A stretch of DNA of 64,000 nucleotides from Vibrio ruber DSM 16370 (GCF_900163965.1 NZ_FULE01000024.1:1-64000), one strand, 5' to 3'; positions 16,096-24,385 are shown, counted from the stretch's first letter. A program made the numbers and translations. Notes: generated by a model not told the origin, from the sequence alone.

Positions 16096-16752
16096 ATGAC
16101 ATCAAGAGCTGACATTATCGATGGTAGTCAGGCTATAGGTAGAAAATACGGACTGATCTATACAGAAAAGTGTGGTTGGATTGATTTGGGGCACGCAAAT
16201 CCAGAGGGTGCTCTCACACTTTGGAATCAAATAAAAAATGAAGAGAGTATTGAGTCTGAAAATATCCCCAATGACTCTTTCAGAATTGCATATCGTCAAA
16301 TGATGGGCCGAAAAAACCTTGTTATGGTTGGAATTCAGAAAAAATATGATATTAAAAAACAGTTAAGTGAGTCAGAGAAGAAGTCTGTAGCCCTTTCAAT
16401 TTTCTTGGACGTTTCTCATGCCTTCGAAAGTTTACAGGCGGGCTTTCCTTTTAATCTAGTGACAGATAGTGGATTCAGTGGAGAAGATTTAGTTTCAGAT
16501 CTCATCGGTTTTTATAGAGCAGTGAATCCGGGAGGAAATTACATAAGATTGTGTCAACCGGTTAGAAAAGAAATCGCACTAAAGATATGGGACACTTATG
16601 GCCCAGTAGGTAACAATAAAAACCATTCTACCTCACCCTATTTATATCCCATTCCTCCCAATACTGGACGCATAACTCGTGGACGACTTCCTCCTTTCTT
16701 AAATACAATAAAACCTCTCAAAGAAGGTGAATTATACCAGGTGGTACATTGA
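16096..16752 (+). CDS. DUF4056-type protein, candidate type VI effector
   Basis: This 218-residue protein has no signal peptide. The N-terminal YGLIYTEKCGWIDLGHA and the central SGFSGEDLVSDLIGFY resemble DUF4056. Candidate catalytic residues are Cys26, His33, His108 and Cys153. A His-first, Cys-later order would fit a permuted NlpC/P60-like fold, but this is only suggestive. Its position between hcp and a membrane-anchored small protein, and the absence of an export signal, make it a likely Hcp-borne toxin acting in the periplasm of the target cell. V. cholerae TseH is an example of a cell-wall hydrolase delivered this way; I cannot show homology to it. Confidence 0.6.
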   Translation: MTSRADIIDGSQAIGRKYGLIYTEKCGWIDLGHANPEGALTLWNQIKNEESIESENIPNDSFRIAYRQMMGRKNLVMVGIQKKYDIKKQLSESEKKSVALSIFLDVSHAFESLQAGFPFNLVTDSGFSGEDLVSDLIGFYRAVNPGGNYIRLCQPVRKEIALKIWDTYGPVGNNKNHSTSPYLYPIPPNTGRITRGRLPPFLNTIKPLKEGELYQVVH

Positions 16753-16753
16753 G

Positions 16754-17149
16754 ATGAGTAAAAAGTCATATGTCACGATTTCTATCGTATTTGTATTGAT
16801 CCTGTCGATTTTTATTTATGCCTTGATGATGCAGTTTGCTGAAGAGCGCCAATACAATCAGAATAGTCTCGACTATCTGATTTTAACGCCTGAAGAGATT
16901 ATAGGTATAAAAGAACTCTGCCAGACCGAGCCTCAGTTTAGATATAGTTCAGCGGATGGGCCTAAACCGATGATGACGCAGCTAGAGTGTCACCTAGATA
17001 CAAAAACATTACTCCCATACTTATCCCAGAAACAATATGTTGGAGATAGCCATCACAGGACATATAGAAAAGGGACATCTGAAATTGTACTGAGCGATGT
17101 CCGGGATGGTGCAGTACAATCCTTAATGTTTCTTGAATACACGCCATAA
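16754..17149 (+). CDS. Membrane-anchored periplasmic protein, candidate immunity protein
   Basis: This 131-residue protein starts 1 bp after the stop of the DUF4056 gene, so the two are translationally coupled. Its N-terminal membrane segment (about 7-28, SYVTISIVFVLILSIFIYAL) is followed by a soluble part of about 100 residues that would face the periplasm. A small anchored periplasmic protein immediately after a type VI effector is the usual form of immunity protein for cell-wall-attacking toxins. The family is not recognised. An upstream in-frame ATG at 16727 would overlap the effector and is less likely. Confidence 0.55.
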   Translation: MSKKSYVTISIVFVLILSIFIYALMMQFAEERQYNQNSLDYLILTPEEIIGIKELCQTEPQFRYSSADGPKPMMTQLECHLDTKTLLPYLSQKQYVGDSHHRTYRKGTSEIVLSDVRDGAVQSLMFLEYTP

Positions 17150-17352
17150 TGTTGACCACTATGGTTTATTGAGTGTTCTACGCGTCATTGACGCTTACAT
17201 CTTTGCAAGCGTCACCAGAAAATCTTTTTGTTTGACAGAATCACACGCTTTACAGAACCGGCTTTTAAGCGCATCCATACCCTGAAAAGCCTAATCATTC
17301 TTCCGGAATAATTTTCTTTGTTTGGGGGATTGATTTGAATTCAGTGCAACAG
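17150..17352. other. Intergenic region with one stem-loop
   Basis: No gene is seen in this spacer between the convergent immunity-candidate and MNT-HEPN genes. An inverted repeat TGACGCTT (17189-17196) / AAGCGTCA (17207-17214) is followed 9 nt later by a T-rich stretch. It may terminate transcription from the left. Confidence 0.45.
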
Positions 17353-18237
17353 TCACTCAGTATAACCCAGCCGCGTGAGACAAATCTGTTCCACTAACGC
17401 TTTTAGACGTAACACTTCACTTTCGAGGTAGGTCAGCTCTTCTGCGGTGATTTCATAATGTTCTGAATAGCGGGCTTCGATATACGCCCGTTGCAGGCGG
17501 CGGAAACTACGGCGGTGGAATTTGTTATCAAGTGGGAAAATTGTTGCAAATTCAGCATCGATTTGGGCGCACAGCTTTGCGAGCTTTTCGATATTGTGGG
17601 ACTTGGGCAGGTAGTTGGTACAGGTGAGCAGGGCACAGGCCAAAAAGCGTTCAGCAGATTGATGAAGCATAAAAGCGGACTTTTTAAGCCATTGCCGTTT
17701 GAGATCATCTTTATAGGAAACGAAAAATTGCTCTGCGCTTTCAAACCACTGTGCGTAATGTTTGCGGGCAATTTCCTGTTTTTCGGCCTCGGTCAAATCG
17801 CCCGGCTCCGCCAGCGGTTTTGGTGTCGCAGCAAATAGCTCTATCCCTTCTTCACGAATACTCTTAAAAAAGTAATGCCCTTGTTGCAGGCGTTCATTCA
17901 CTTCCTGCAAGTCATGGACAATCAGCCCCAGAGGTGCAGAAGTCACTTTGCGCTCAATCTGCTCTTTAGCTCGCTGCCAGACCACATCTTCTTCAACCAG
18001 TGCTGCTTTGTTGACGATTACCAGAATATCGTAATCGCTGATATACCCATTGACCGGATCGTTAACCCAGTCACCTCTGGCATAACTACCAAACAGGATG
18101 ACTTTCAGGATACGAAACTCGCTTTTACTCCCCGTTTTGCCCTGAAGGTAGTCTTCCAGCGTGTCACGCAGAATCGTTGAAATGGCGGTCAGTTCTTGCT
18201 GTTTCGATTCAGGCAGGTGGTCGAGGAATGTTTTCAT
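17353..18237 (-). CDS. Nucleotidyltransferase-HEPN domain protein
   Basis: This 294-residue protein fuses two domains. The N-terminal minimal nucleotidyltransferase (about 1-140) has the motif GSYARGDW followed by SDYDILV, giving the GS-X-DxD metal site. The C-terminal HEPN domain (about 155-290) has helices around SAFMLHQSAERFLA and an Arg-His pair in ARYSEHYEIT. Separate MNT and HEPN genes form type VII toxin-antitoxin pairs in which MNT AMPylates the HEPN RNase; the fused version may be self-contained. I chose ATG 18237 because residues MKTFLDHLPESKQ match the usual N-terminus. The longer frame to 18309 runs into a dispersed repeat. No strong ribosome site is visible. Confidence 0.75.
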   Translation of the reverse strand: MKTFLDHLPESKQQELTAISTILRDTLEDYLQGKTGSKSEFRILKVILFGSYARGDWVNDPVNGYISDYDILVIVNKAALVEEDVVWQRAKEQIERKVTSAPLGLIVHDLQEVNERLQQGHYFFKSIREEGIELFAATPKPLAEPGDLTEAEKQEIARKHYAQWFESAEQFFVSYKDDLKRQWLKKSAFMLHQSAERFLACALLTCTNYLPKSHNIEKLAKLCAQIDAEFATIFPLDNKFHRRSFRRLQRAYIEARYSEHYEITAEELTYLESEVLRLKALVEQICLTRLGYTE

Positions 18238-18272
18238 AATCACGACATGAGTTAGTGGTGGATGAATAGCAG

Positions 18273-18361
18273 TAGCATAAAAGAAGGTGTCAACAAAGAA
18301 CACCATCAACCTTCACTTTACGTCGGTTACTGAGAAAAATGCGATTCAATTCAAAGCTATA
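18273..18361. repeat. Dispersed repeat copy B (~89 bp)
   Basis: This copy matches 14855-14943. It lies just upstream of the MNT-HEPN gene, so it may contribute its promoter or mark a recombination point. Confidence 0.6.
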
Positions 18362-18384
18362 GCGTTTGTATGTCGCTCATTCGC

Positions 18385-18423
18385 AAGGCTTATTGCTTAC
18401 TCAAAAGGTTATTGCTTACTCAA
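18385..18423. repeat. Tandem duplication of the toxin gene 3' end
   Basis: AAGGCTTATTGCTTACTCAA (18385-18404) is followed at once by AAGGTTATTGCTTACTCAA (18405-18423). The second copy holds the last codons and stop of the ParE-type toxin gene; the first lies just beyond the stop. Confidence 0.7.
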
Positions 18424-18711
18424 TAGAAACTTACGCAAATCTCTCTCTGCGCGCATGACTAACAGAATAAAGACTTTGTCGCTGTCTTGTTTATAGAAAA
18501 TCCGACACGGATTAACGACAATTTCACGATAACTGAGATGTTCTAGCTCGGGCGGAACGCGACCCGATTCAGGGAGGTTTTCCAGATGTTCAACTTTAGA
18601 GAAGAGCGTGTGAACCAATTGCTGTGCAGCGACAACATTTTCAAGTGCGATGTATTCAGCGATGTCATTAAGATCAGATAGTGCTGACTCCGTCCAGATT
18701 ATTTCAGCCAT
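18409..18711 (-). CDS. RelE/ParE-family toxin
   Basis: This 100-residue protein is of the ParE/RelE fold: ALSDLNDIAEYIA in the N-terminal helices, then SYREIVVNPCRIFYK and a C-terminal VMRAERDLRKFLL. ParE members poison gyrase and RelE members cut ribosome-bound mRNA; the sequence resembles the ParE side, but the target is not certain. It overlaps the upstream antitoxin gene by 13 bp, which is typical of coupled type II pairs. Confidence 0.85.
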   Translation of the reverse strand: MAEIIWTESALSDLNDIAEYIALENVVAAQQLVHTLFSKVEHLENLPESGRVPPELEHLSYREIVVNPCRIFYKQDSDKVFILLVMRAERDLRKFLLSKQ

Positions 18712-18956
18712 TTTGACATTTTGTCCCTGGCTTCATCGTGACTCACCACTTTACCATCAGCTAATGCGCGCTCACCTCGTGCAATCCCCTCCAGAATCGC
18801 CAAACGATTTTGCATAAACTCGTAATCATCAACATCAACCAGATATGCCGATGGCTTACCGTGTTCAGTAATCAACACGGGTTCTTTCGTGTCGTGGAGA
18901 TCGGCAAGGATCTTCGTTGCTTGACGTTTGAGTGATGTAACTAGTTCTACTTTCAT
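18699..18956 (-). CDS. Phd/YefM-family antitoxin
   Basis: This 85-residue protein has a Phd-type DNA-binding N-terminus (VTSLKRQATKILADL, then EPVLITEHGKPSAYLVDVDD) and a C-terminal toxin-binding helix rich in charged residues. It neutralises the overlapping ParE-like toxin and represses their shared promoter. A perfect 15-bp inverted repeat lies 19 bp upstream of its start. Confidence 0.87.
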   Translation of the reverse strand: MKVELVTSLKRQATKILADLHDTKEPVLITEHGKPSAYLVDVDDYEFMQNRLAILEGIARGERALADGKVVSHDEARDKMSKWLK

Positions 18957-18974
18957 GAGAGCCTCTCCACAGGA

Positions 18975-19010
18975 ATACTAAAAGTGATACTATTCTATCA
19001 CTTTTAGTAT
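18975..19010 (-). promoter_or_regulatory. Toxin-antitoxin operator, perfect 15-bp inverted repeat
   Basis: ATACTAAAAGTGATA (18975-18989) and TATCACTTTTAGTAT (18996-19010) are exact inverted copies with a 6-bp spacer, upstream of the Phd-type antitoxin start. It is the expected autorepression site for the antitoxin dimer or complex. Confidence 0.75.
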
Positions 19011-19097
19011 AGCAAGCTTCATGAAGGCTAACGCTGAACACCGTTGTAAAATTCGTGACATGTATTTTGTCAATTGATTTGACTTGTTCGCTGTAGT

Positions 19098-20096
19098 TCA
19101 TCGACCCCAATAGCCTATATTTACTGAACAAACAGGTTCAAATCCTTTAGTCTTTTTAAACGACATATTATGCACAAAATTTTGCATGCTATCTGAAGGA
19201 TCAATTAGATCCATATTTAACATTAAAAGCGTGCTACGAGGAATGTACACCGATAGAATAATTTGTTGCTCAAGATGGCCTGTTGATTTATTTAGCAACA
19301 AGTCTTGAGCATTAACTACTACATATTCATCAGGCAAAATAGAAAATATCTCACGTGCAGCCCTTAATACTGAACTACATACATAATCTTGATAAATTTC
19401 ATTGAACTTGCCCACGGGCATTTTTTTAATTGATAGCTTACCGCTTTTTAATAAACTCTTTTGCTCTTTAGGGATAATTTCTTCGCCATGGATATTGATA
19501 GTTACAGTTAATATGCCTTCATTATCTACCGAAAATTCTAGATTTGAACCTAATGAACTAATTTCTGTAAACGGATTTAATTCTTTGATTGTTTGGATTC
19601 TGGCATCTACATTTCCGGAAAGTAGTAGTTTTGCTTGAGAGACACTATCAGCCCAATCGCTACGATCTCGTTCCCATTGACTTATAGCAGAATCATAGTT
19701 GAGTTTGTCTTTATCTTTTGCAGTACAAATAGCATCACTGAAAACAGCTAATTTCTTTTCTGTTCGCTTAAAAATACGATCAATCAGACTTGGCTTGTAA
19801 TTTTCTTTATTTAATAAGGCTTCACATTCTAACTCATCTGAATATATTGGTTTTTCCGGCTCCGAGGATAGAGCGATCTCTTTCCAATTTAGTGGATTAC
19901 TACACTCTTTGTGCATGGATTGGACAATTTCTAAGTGATTTTCAAACACTTCAACTTCATACGCGGCTTGTTGCAATTCTTGCATCTTATACTGTTGTTT
20001 AAGATTGCGTTCCAAATCTCGCTGGCGTCTTTTCGCATCTCTTTCAGCCTGATTTACAGCAGCATTAATAGATCTAATTGTTCCTTTCCAACCCAT
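19098..20096 (-). CDS. Hypothetical protein with N-terminal coiled coil
   Basis: The first about 60 of 332 residues are rich in Arg, Lys, Glu and Gln (NQAERDAKRRQRDLERNLKQ) and should form a coiled coil. The rest is soluble, with a beta-rich central part (FSVDNEGILTVTINIHGEE). There is no signal peptide. I do not recognise an established family. Its start codon is 21 bp from the end of an attC-like site, the spacing seen in integron gene cassettes. Confidence 0.6.
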   Translation of the reverse strand: MGWKGTIRSINAAVNQAERDAKRRQRDLERNLKQQYKMQELQQAAYEVEVFENHLEIVQSMHKECSNPLNWKEIALSSEPEKPIYSDELECEALLNKENYKPSLIDRIFKRTEKKLAVFSDAICTAKDKDKLNYDSAISQWERDRSDWADSVSQAKLLLSGNVDARIQTIKELNPFTEISSLGSNLEFSVDNEGILTVTINIHGEEIIPKEQKSLLKSGKLSIKKMPVGKFNEIYQDYVCSSVLRAAREIFSILPDEYVVVNAQDLLLNKSTGHLEQQIILSVYIPRSTLLMLNMDLIDPSDSMQNFVHNMSFKKTKGFEPVCSVNIGYWGR

Positions 20097-20121
20097 GAGA
20101 TCCTCTAAAGTTTAATAAGAT

Positions 20122-20199
20122 AGTTAACGCCGCTATAAACGGCACAAGATTGCGAGCGTTCGGCGACCGTAGTGAGTGAGTTTAATGGCCTTGTTAGAT
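20122..20199 (-). other. attC-like recombination site
   Basis: On the minus strand the 78-bp segment starts ATCTAACAAGGCC and ends GCGGCGTTAACT. These are imperfectly inverted arms with core-like sequences GTTAGAT (matches GTTRRRY when read on the plus strand) and GTTAACT (one mismatch). Extra unpaired bases break the arm symmetry, as in true attC sites. It lies between two same-strand genes, as cassette attC sites do. No integrase gene is in the window. Confidence 0.5.
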
Positions 20200-20205
20200 G
20201 GCATT

Positions 20206-20892
20206 TTAGAACCCACCGCGTACTTGTGTGCCTAGCCATGCACCATACATAAACACCGGAATGAAACCGAAAATTGCAGCAATAGGAAACATGATTAATT
20301 GGCCAAGACCTTGCTCGGCCGTTTCGATAGCCGTAACTATGATTGCGGCCACCATCATGCCCACCCATGACATTATACCTCCAATTACTATTAGCCCTAC
20401 TGAGAACCAAAAGCCGGGGATAAAATCTACGCGTCCTTTAACTACACCTGGGTTAATTGAATCTAGGATGCCCAGAACAAAAATGAGTGCAATGCCACCG
20501 AGAACAAGTGTTTGTAATGATTGTAACTGACCTAATATTGGGATGAACGCAAGAACGATAGCAGCTACTACGAGTACACCAACGAGCTTAAAGAATGCAC
20601 TGGGAGCCATTGTTATAAGTTGCCAAGGAAAACTCCATGCAGCATCTTCAGCAAAGCCGAAAATGATTGGGGCAATAGTGAGTATCATTACAGCTAGCGC
20701 TGCTACTTGAAGTACGGGCATTAACAGCATACTCAGACAGCCCGCAATCCCGGCAGCCGATTCATTTTTTTCCATAATCATGCCAACGATAATCATTGGT
20801 ATGAAGAAAATGGCTAGGTACTCAAGACCCGCCACATATGTTTCCCAGTATGTGAGCACCTTAAAACCAGCAACGACAGAATCCCAGAACAT
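20206..20892 (-). CDS. Hypothetical multi-span membrane protein
   Basis: This 228-residue hydrophobic protein has about six predicted membrane segments (for example LEYLAIFFIPMIIVGMIM, VAALAVMILTIAPIIFGF, LVGVLVVAAIVLAFIPILG). The family is not recognised. I chose ATG 20892 because of the AGGAG ribosome site 10 nt upstream; a start at 20913 would lack one. The attC-like site follows 7 bp after its stop, and a GTTAGATG sequence lies just upstream, so it looks like a cassette-borne gene. Confidence 0.6.
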   Translation of the reverse strand: MFWDSVVAGFKVLTYWETYVAGLEYLAIFFIPMIIVGMIMEKNESAAGIAGCLSMLLMPVLQVAALAVMILTIAPIIFGFAEDAAWSFPWQLITMAPSAFFKLVGVLVVAAIVLAFIPILGQLQSLQTLVLGGIALIFVLGILDSINPGVVKGRVDFIPGFWFSVGLIVIGGIMSWVGMMVAAIIVTAIETAEQGLGQLIMFPIAAIFGFIPVFMYGAWLGTQVRGGF

Positions 20893-21181
20893 GCCTATTC
20901 TCCTTTTTGTCATCTAACAGTTTCTTAGAAGGCATTCAGCCGTATAACTTCCCGATATCGTTCTGTATAACATAAATTACTGAATATAAATATTGTTGTA
21001 TATACTGTTGAAAATACAAGATTAATAACGAATAAAAAGTTAGGAAATCATCATGTTCTGAATAACGGGCTTCAATATACGCCCGTTGCAGGCGGTGGAA
21101 ACGACGACGGTGGCTTTGTTGTCAATTGATCCGATTGGTTACCCTTCACTAATGCCAGTGCTAACATTTTGACGCTTGCCG
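20893..21181. other. Intergenic remnant region
   Basis: No intact gene is present. It has an AT-rich stretch (about 20940-21050), a copied fragment of the MNT-HEPN gene (21053-21125) and the left border of a degraded toxin-antitoxin pair. It looks like accumulated recombination debris. Confidence 0.55.
21053..21125 (-). pseudogene. Fragment of a second MNT-HEPN gene
   Basis: This 73-bp segment matches 17458-17531 inside the MNT-HEPN gene, in the part encoding the HEPN C-terminus, with a handful of substitutions and one 1-base gap. Similarity stops abruptly on both sides. It is a relic of a diverged copy, too short to act as a gene. Confidence 0.75.
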
Positions 21182-21182
21182 C

Positions 21183-21368
21183 GAACTCACTGAACAACTC
21201 GCAGAACAACAACGTAAAGTATTATCTCATGATGCTTGGCTAACTGAACAAGTGAATCTCGCATTTGATAAGTTTGATGACGGGTAAGCTGTGTTTGGGG
21301 ATCATGAGTCTGCTAAACATCGCATGGCGGCACGCAAAGCCAAAATCCGTCATCGGGGCCAATCATGA
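21183..21368 (+). pseudogene. StbD-like antitoxin relic with internal stop
   Basis: The frame reads ELTEQLAEQQRKVLSHDAWL and on to LAFDKFDDG, then TAA (21285-21287), then AVFGDHESAKHRMAARKAKI to TGA at 21366-21368. It resembles small StbD-type antitoxins of the RelE/ParE group. The 5' end has no start in this frame, and the internal TAA replaces what is usually a lysine codon, so the gene is broken twice. Confidence 0.65.
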
Positions 21369-21643
21369 TTCACTGGGAAGAAGAATCCTTAAATGACCGC
21401 GAAAAAATCTTTGAATTTCTATACGATTTTAATCCTGATGTCGCAGAAAGAACCGACGACCTTATTGAAACTAAAGTTGAAAATCTAAATGCTCAACCAT
21501 TAATGGACGTTCAGCGTGACGGCATTCGAGGTCGATAACTCACTATTCCTGAAGTATCAATGATCGTTTCGTATTCTGTCGATGGTTCTGATATTCAAAT
21601 TATGCGTGTTCTTCATCAAAAGCAAAAATTCCCCATTGAGTAA
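21365..21643 (+). pseudogene. StbE-like RelE/ParE toxin relic with internal stop
   Basis: The ATG (21365) overlaps the antitoxin stop as ATGA. The frame runs MIHWEEESLNDREKIFEFLY onward to GIRGR, a TAA at 21536-21538, and then LTIPEVSMIVSY..IMRVLHQKQKFPIE to the true stop at 21641-21643. A single change (Leu TTA to TAA) explains the break. Full length would be 92 codons, normal for the family. Confidence 0.7.
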
Positions 21644-21740
21644 CGTGCACCAAACAACAGCGCCACAATGTTGATTATCCCAGCCTCAGGCTCCGAAATA
21701 TGACGTATCAAACTAACCTCAAAACGTCTTCTCAAAATAT

Positions 21741-21771
21741 AAAAAACCCTCAGCAGTTTCCTGTCTGAGGG
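21741..21771 (-). terminator. Terminator of the araFGH operon
   Basis: The stem CCCTCAG (21747-21753) / CTGAGGG (21765-21771), read on the minus strand, is followed by TTTTTT (21741-21746). It lies 40 bp downstream of the araH stop. Confidence 0.85.
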
Positions 21772-21811
21772 CTTTGTAAATCATTTGCCAGATGGTGCTT
21801 AAGCCGAAACC

Positions 21812-22801
21812 TTAAACTTTTCTCGATTGCTGTTTGTAGCGGTCAAAAATAACCGCTGCTAACAGAATCGAGCCGCGAACCACATATTGTGCGAACGGCG
21901 ACATGTTGAGCAGGTTCATTGCATTCTCGACGGTGCCCAGAATCAGTACCCCGGCAATCACATAAGATACTTTGCCGATACCGCCTTTCAGTGACACGCC
22001 ACCCAGTACACAGGCTGAGATGACGACCAGCTCGAAACCAACGGATGTCATCGGCTGACCACTGGTCATCCGGGCAGCAAGAATCACACCGGCCAGCGCA
22101 GAAATAAACCCGGACACGGTGAAGATAATCAGTTTGGTTTTGACCACATTGACCCCGGCCAGACGGGCTGCTTCTTCATTACCGCCGATAGCGAGCGTAT
22201 TGCGGCCGTAAACTGTCCGGTTGAGTAAAAATGCGAAGATGATAAATGTGATAATTGTCAGCCAGATCGGAGTCGGGATACCCAAAACGGAAGAGTTACC
22301 CAGTGCGAAAAAGCTTTCTTCGGTAATCCCGACCGCTTTCCCGTCCGAGATAATGTAACCCAGTCCCCGGGCGATCTGCATCGTTGCCAGTGTGGTGATC
22401 AGGGCATTGACTTGTAATTTGGCAATGACGAAGCCATTGATCAGACCAAATGCGACCCCGGACAGTAACCCGGCAATGATGCCGAGAGTTACACTGCTGG
22501 TGGCATTGATTGCGACCGCGGTGACAACCCCCGCGCAAGCAATGACAGAAGCGACCGAGAGGTCAAGATCTCCACAGGCAAGGCAGAATAACATCGCACA
22601 GGCGACCATACCGCTCATGGAGATTGCCAGCCCCAATCCTTTCATATTGATGAAGGTGGCAAAATAGGGCACAAAAAAAGCGCAGAGCAGAAACAGCCCT
22701 GCAAATACAATGAGCATCCCGAACTTATCCCAGATGTGGGAGAAATCGATGCTCGGTTTCTTCGGCTCATTGGTATTCGGTTTGGTGGTTGTAATGGCCA
22801 T
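21812..22801 (-). CDS. araH: L-arabinose ABC transporter, permease AraH
   Basis: This 329-residue inner-membrane permease of the BPD_transp_2 (sugar CUT2) type has about ten membrane segments and the conserved loop AIGGNEEAARLAGVNV that docks the ATPase. It passes arabinose delivered by AraF, powered by AraG. It is the last gene of araFGH, 12 bp after araG, and ends at a clear terminator. Its length agrees with E. coli AraH. Confidence 0.93.
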   Translation of the reverse strand: MAITTTKPNTNEPKKPSIDFSHIWDKFGMLIVFAGLFLLCAFFVPYFATFINMKGLGLAISMSGMVACAMLFCLACGDLDLSVASVIACAGVVTAVAINATSSVTLGIIAGLLSGVAFGLINGFVIAKLQVNALITTLATMQIARGLGYIISDGKAVGITEESFFALGNSSVLGIPTPIWLTIITFIIFAFLLNRTVYGRNTLAIGGNEEAARLAGVNVVKTKLIIFTVSGFISALAGVILAARMTSGQPMTSVGFELVVISACVLGGVSLKGGIGKVSYVIAGVLILGTVENAMNLLNMSPFAQYVVRGSILLAAVIFDRYKQQSRKV

Positions 22802-22813
22802 GACTGATTTCCT

Positions 22814-24331
22814 CTATGCTGCGGCAGGGTTGGTGGACCCTAGCATCGCCAGACGTAATGCGGTTTGTTCATCAAACTGATCGCGCTGTAGTTCTCCGGA
22901 GATTGCACCGTCTTTCATGACCAGTAATCGATCGGAGATCCCCAACACTTCTGGCAGGTCACTGGAGACCACGAGAACCGCGACCCCGTTTTCTGCCAAT
23001 TTGAAGATCAATTCATAAATTTCAGATTTTGCACCGACGTCGATTCCCCGGGTCGGCTCGTCGAGCAGAATGACTTTCATGTCCGTTGAGAGCCAACGGG
23101 CAAGAATCACCTTTTGTTGGTTACCGCCAGAGAGCTCGCCGATCAGTTGGTCGAGAGAAGCGGTTTTGACATTCAGTGCTTCGCACTGGAGCTGGGCATT
23201 TTTCTCTTCCCAGCGAAAATCAATGCGTCCGCCTGACTTAAGAAAGTCTGGCCGGGCACTGATATTGGTGTTTTCCCGGACGGAAAGAATCGGCACGATA
23301 CCGTCTGCTTTGCGATCTTCCGGGCAGAGTGTCACGCCGGCACGAATCGCTTCGCTGGGGGAGTGAATCCGCACGGTTTCACCTTGAATCGTGATCGTTC
23401 CGGCGGTCGCTTTATCCGCCCCGAAAATCAGCCGGGTCAGTTCTGTTCGTCCGGCACCGACCAGACCGAAGAGACCGAGAATTTCTCCGCGACGAACTTC
23501 CAGAGAAACCGGTTGAGAGAGCCCCGGGCCCATCAGTTCGTCTATTTTCAGTCCGCTGTCGCCGTATTCGCGGCCGCGGTAATTGTAGATATCATTGATT
23601 TCCCGCCCGACCATCAGTTCAACGAGTCGGTCATTGGTGAGATCGGTCAATGTATCGAAAGTCTGAACATGCGTCCCATCTTTGAAAATAGTAATGGCAT
23701 CACACAGTTCGAAGATTTCTTCCATCCGGTGTGAGACATAAAGAATGATTTTGCCGTCATCGCGCAGTTCACGAATGACTTTGAATAAGTTTTGGATTTC
23801 CCGTTGTGACAAACTACTGGTCGGTTCGTCAAACGCGATAATTTGTGCATTGCGACTCAGCGCTTTGGCGATTTCAACCATTTGCCACTGACCAATCGAG
23901 AATTCTTTCAGTGGGCGGGACGGGTCAAAATCTTCCCCGAGTCGAACTAGCTGCTCTCGCGCATTCCGGTGCAGGGTTTCCCGATCAACCGACCCATTTT
24001 TGGTCGGCAACTGGCCCAGATAAATATTTTCAGCAACACTGAGCTCGGGAACCAGATTCAGCTCCTGATAGATAATCGCAATACCGTGATTGAGTGCATC
24101 GACGGTCGAGGAAAATACAGCGGACTGACCATCAATGATCAATTGTCCTTCTGTGGGTTGATAGAGTCCGCTGAGTATTTTCAGCAAGGTCGATTTTCCG
24201 GCACCATTTTCGCCCATCAGCGCATGAATGCTGCGGCTCTGGACACGAAAATTGATATTCGAGAGCGCTTTGACACCCGGAAAGTGCTTAGAAATCTGAC
24301 TAAACTCTAAAGAAGAGGGCAATGCTGCCAT
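22814..24331 (-). CDS. araG: L-arabinose ABC transporter, ATP-binding protein AraG
   Basis: This 505-residue double ATPase is the normal size for CUT2 sugar importers. The first half has Walker [10 protein letters not shown], a signature motif in the [15 protein letters not shown] stretch and Walker [10 protein letters not shown]. The second half has the degenerate [10 protein letters not shown], the signature LSGGNQQK and [12 protein letters not shown]. It powers arabinose import with AraF and AraH. I took ATG 24331, which has AGGAGG 5 nt upstream; an upstream start at 24367 is less likely. Confidence 0.94.
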   Translation of the reverse strand: MAALPSSLEFSQISKHFPGVKALSNINFRVQSRSIHALMGENGAGKSTLLKILSGLYQPTEGQLIIDGQSAVFSSTVDALNHGIAIIYQELNLVPELSVAENIYLGQLPTKNGSVDRETLHRNAREQLVRLGEDFDPSRPLKEFSIGQWQMVEIAKALSRNAQIIAFDEPTSSLSQREIQNLFKVIRELRDDGKIILYVSHRMEEIFELCDAITIFKDGTHVQTFDTLTDLTNDRLVELMVGREINDIYNYRGREYGDSGLKIDELMGPGLSQPVSLEVRRGEILGLFGLVGAGRTELTRLIFGADKATAGTITIQGETVRIHSPSEAIRAGVTLCPEDRKADGIVPILSVRENTNISARPDFLKSGGRIDFRWEEKNAQLQCEALNVKTASLDQLIGELSGGNQQKVILARWLSTDMKVILLDEPTRGIDVGAKSEIYELIFKLAENGVAVLVVSSDLPEVLGISDRLLVMKDGAISGELQRDQFDEQTALRLAMLGSTNPAAA

Positions 24332-24385
24332 AGTGGCCTCCTGTGGGTTCAGAAGGTGGCACAACATTGTGCCACCTGCCGCAAA

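Noticed and set aside
18238..18309. N-terminal extension of the MNT-HEPN protein (24 extra residues)
   Set aside because: The extension is encoded partly by a dispersed repeat, and the family's usual N-terminus starts at the ATG at 18237.
14855..18361. CRISPR array or tRNA-type repeats in the accessory region
   Set aside because: Only two copies 3.3 kb apart exist, with no regular spacers and no cas genes or tRNA-like folds in the window.
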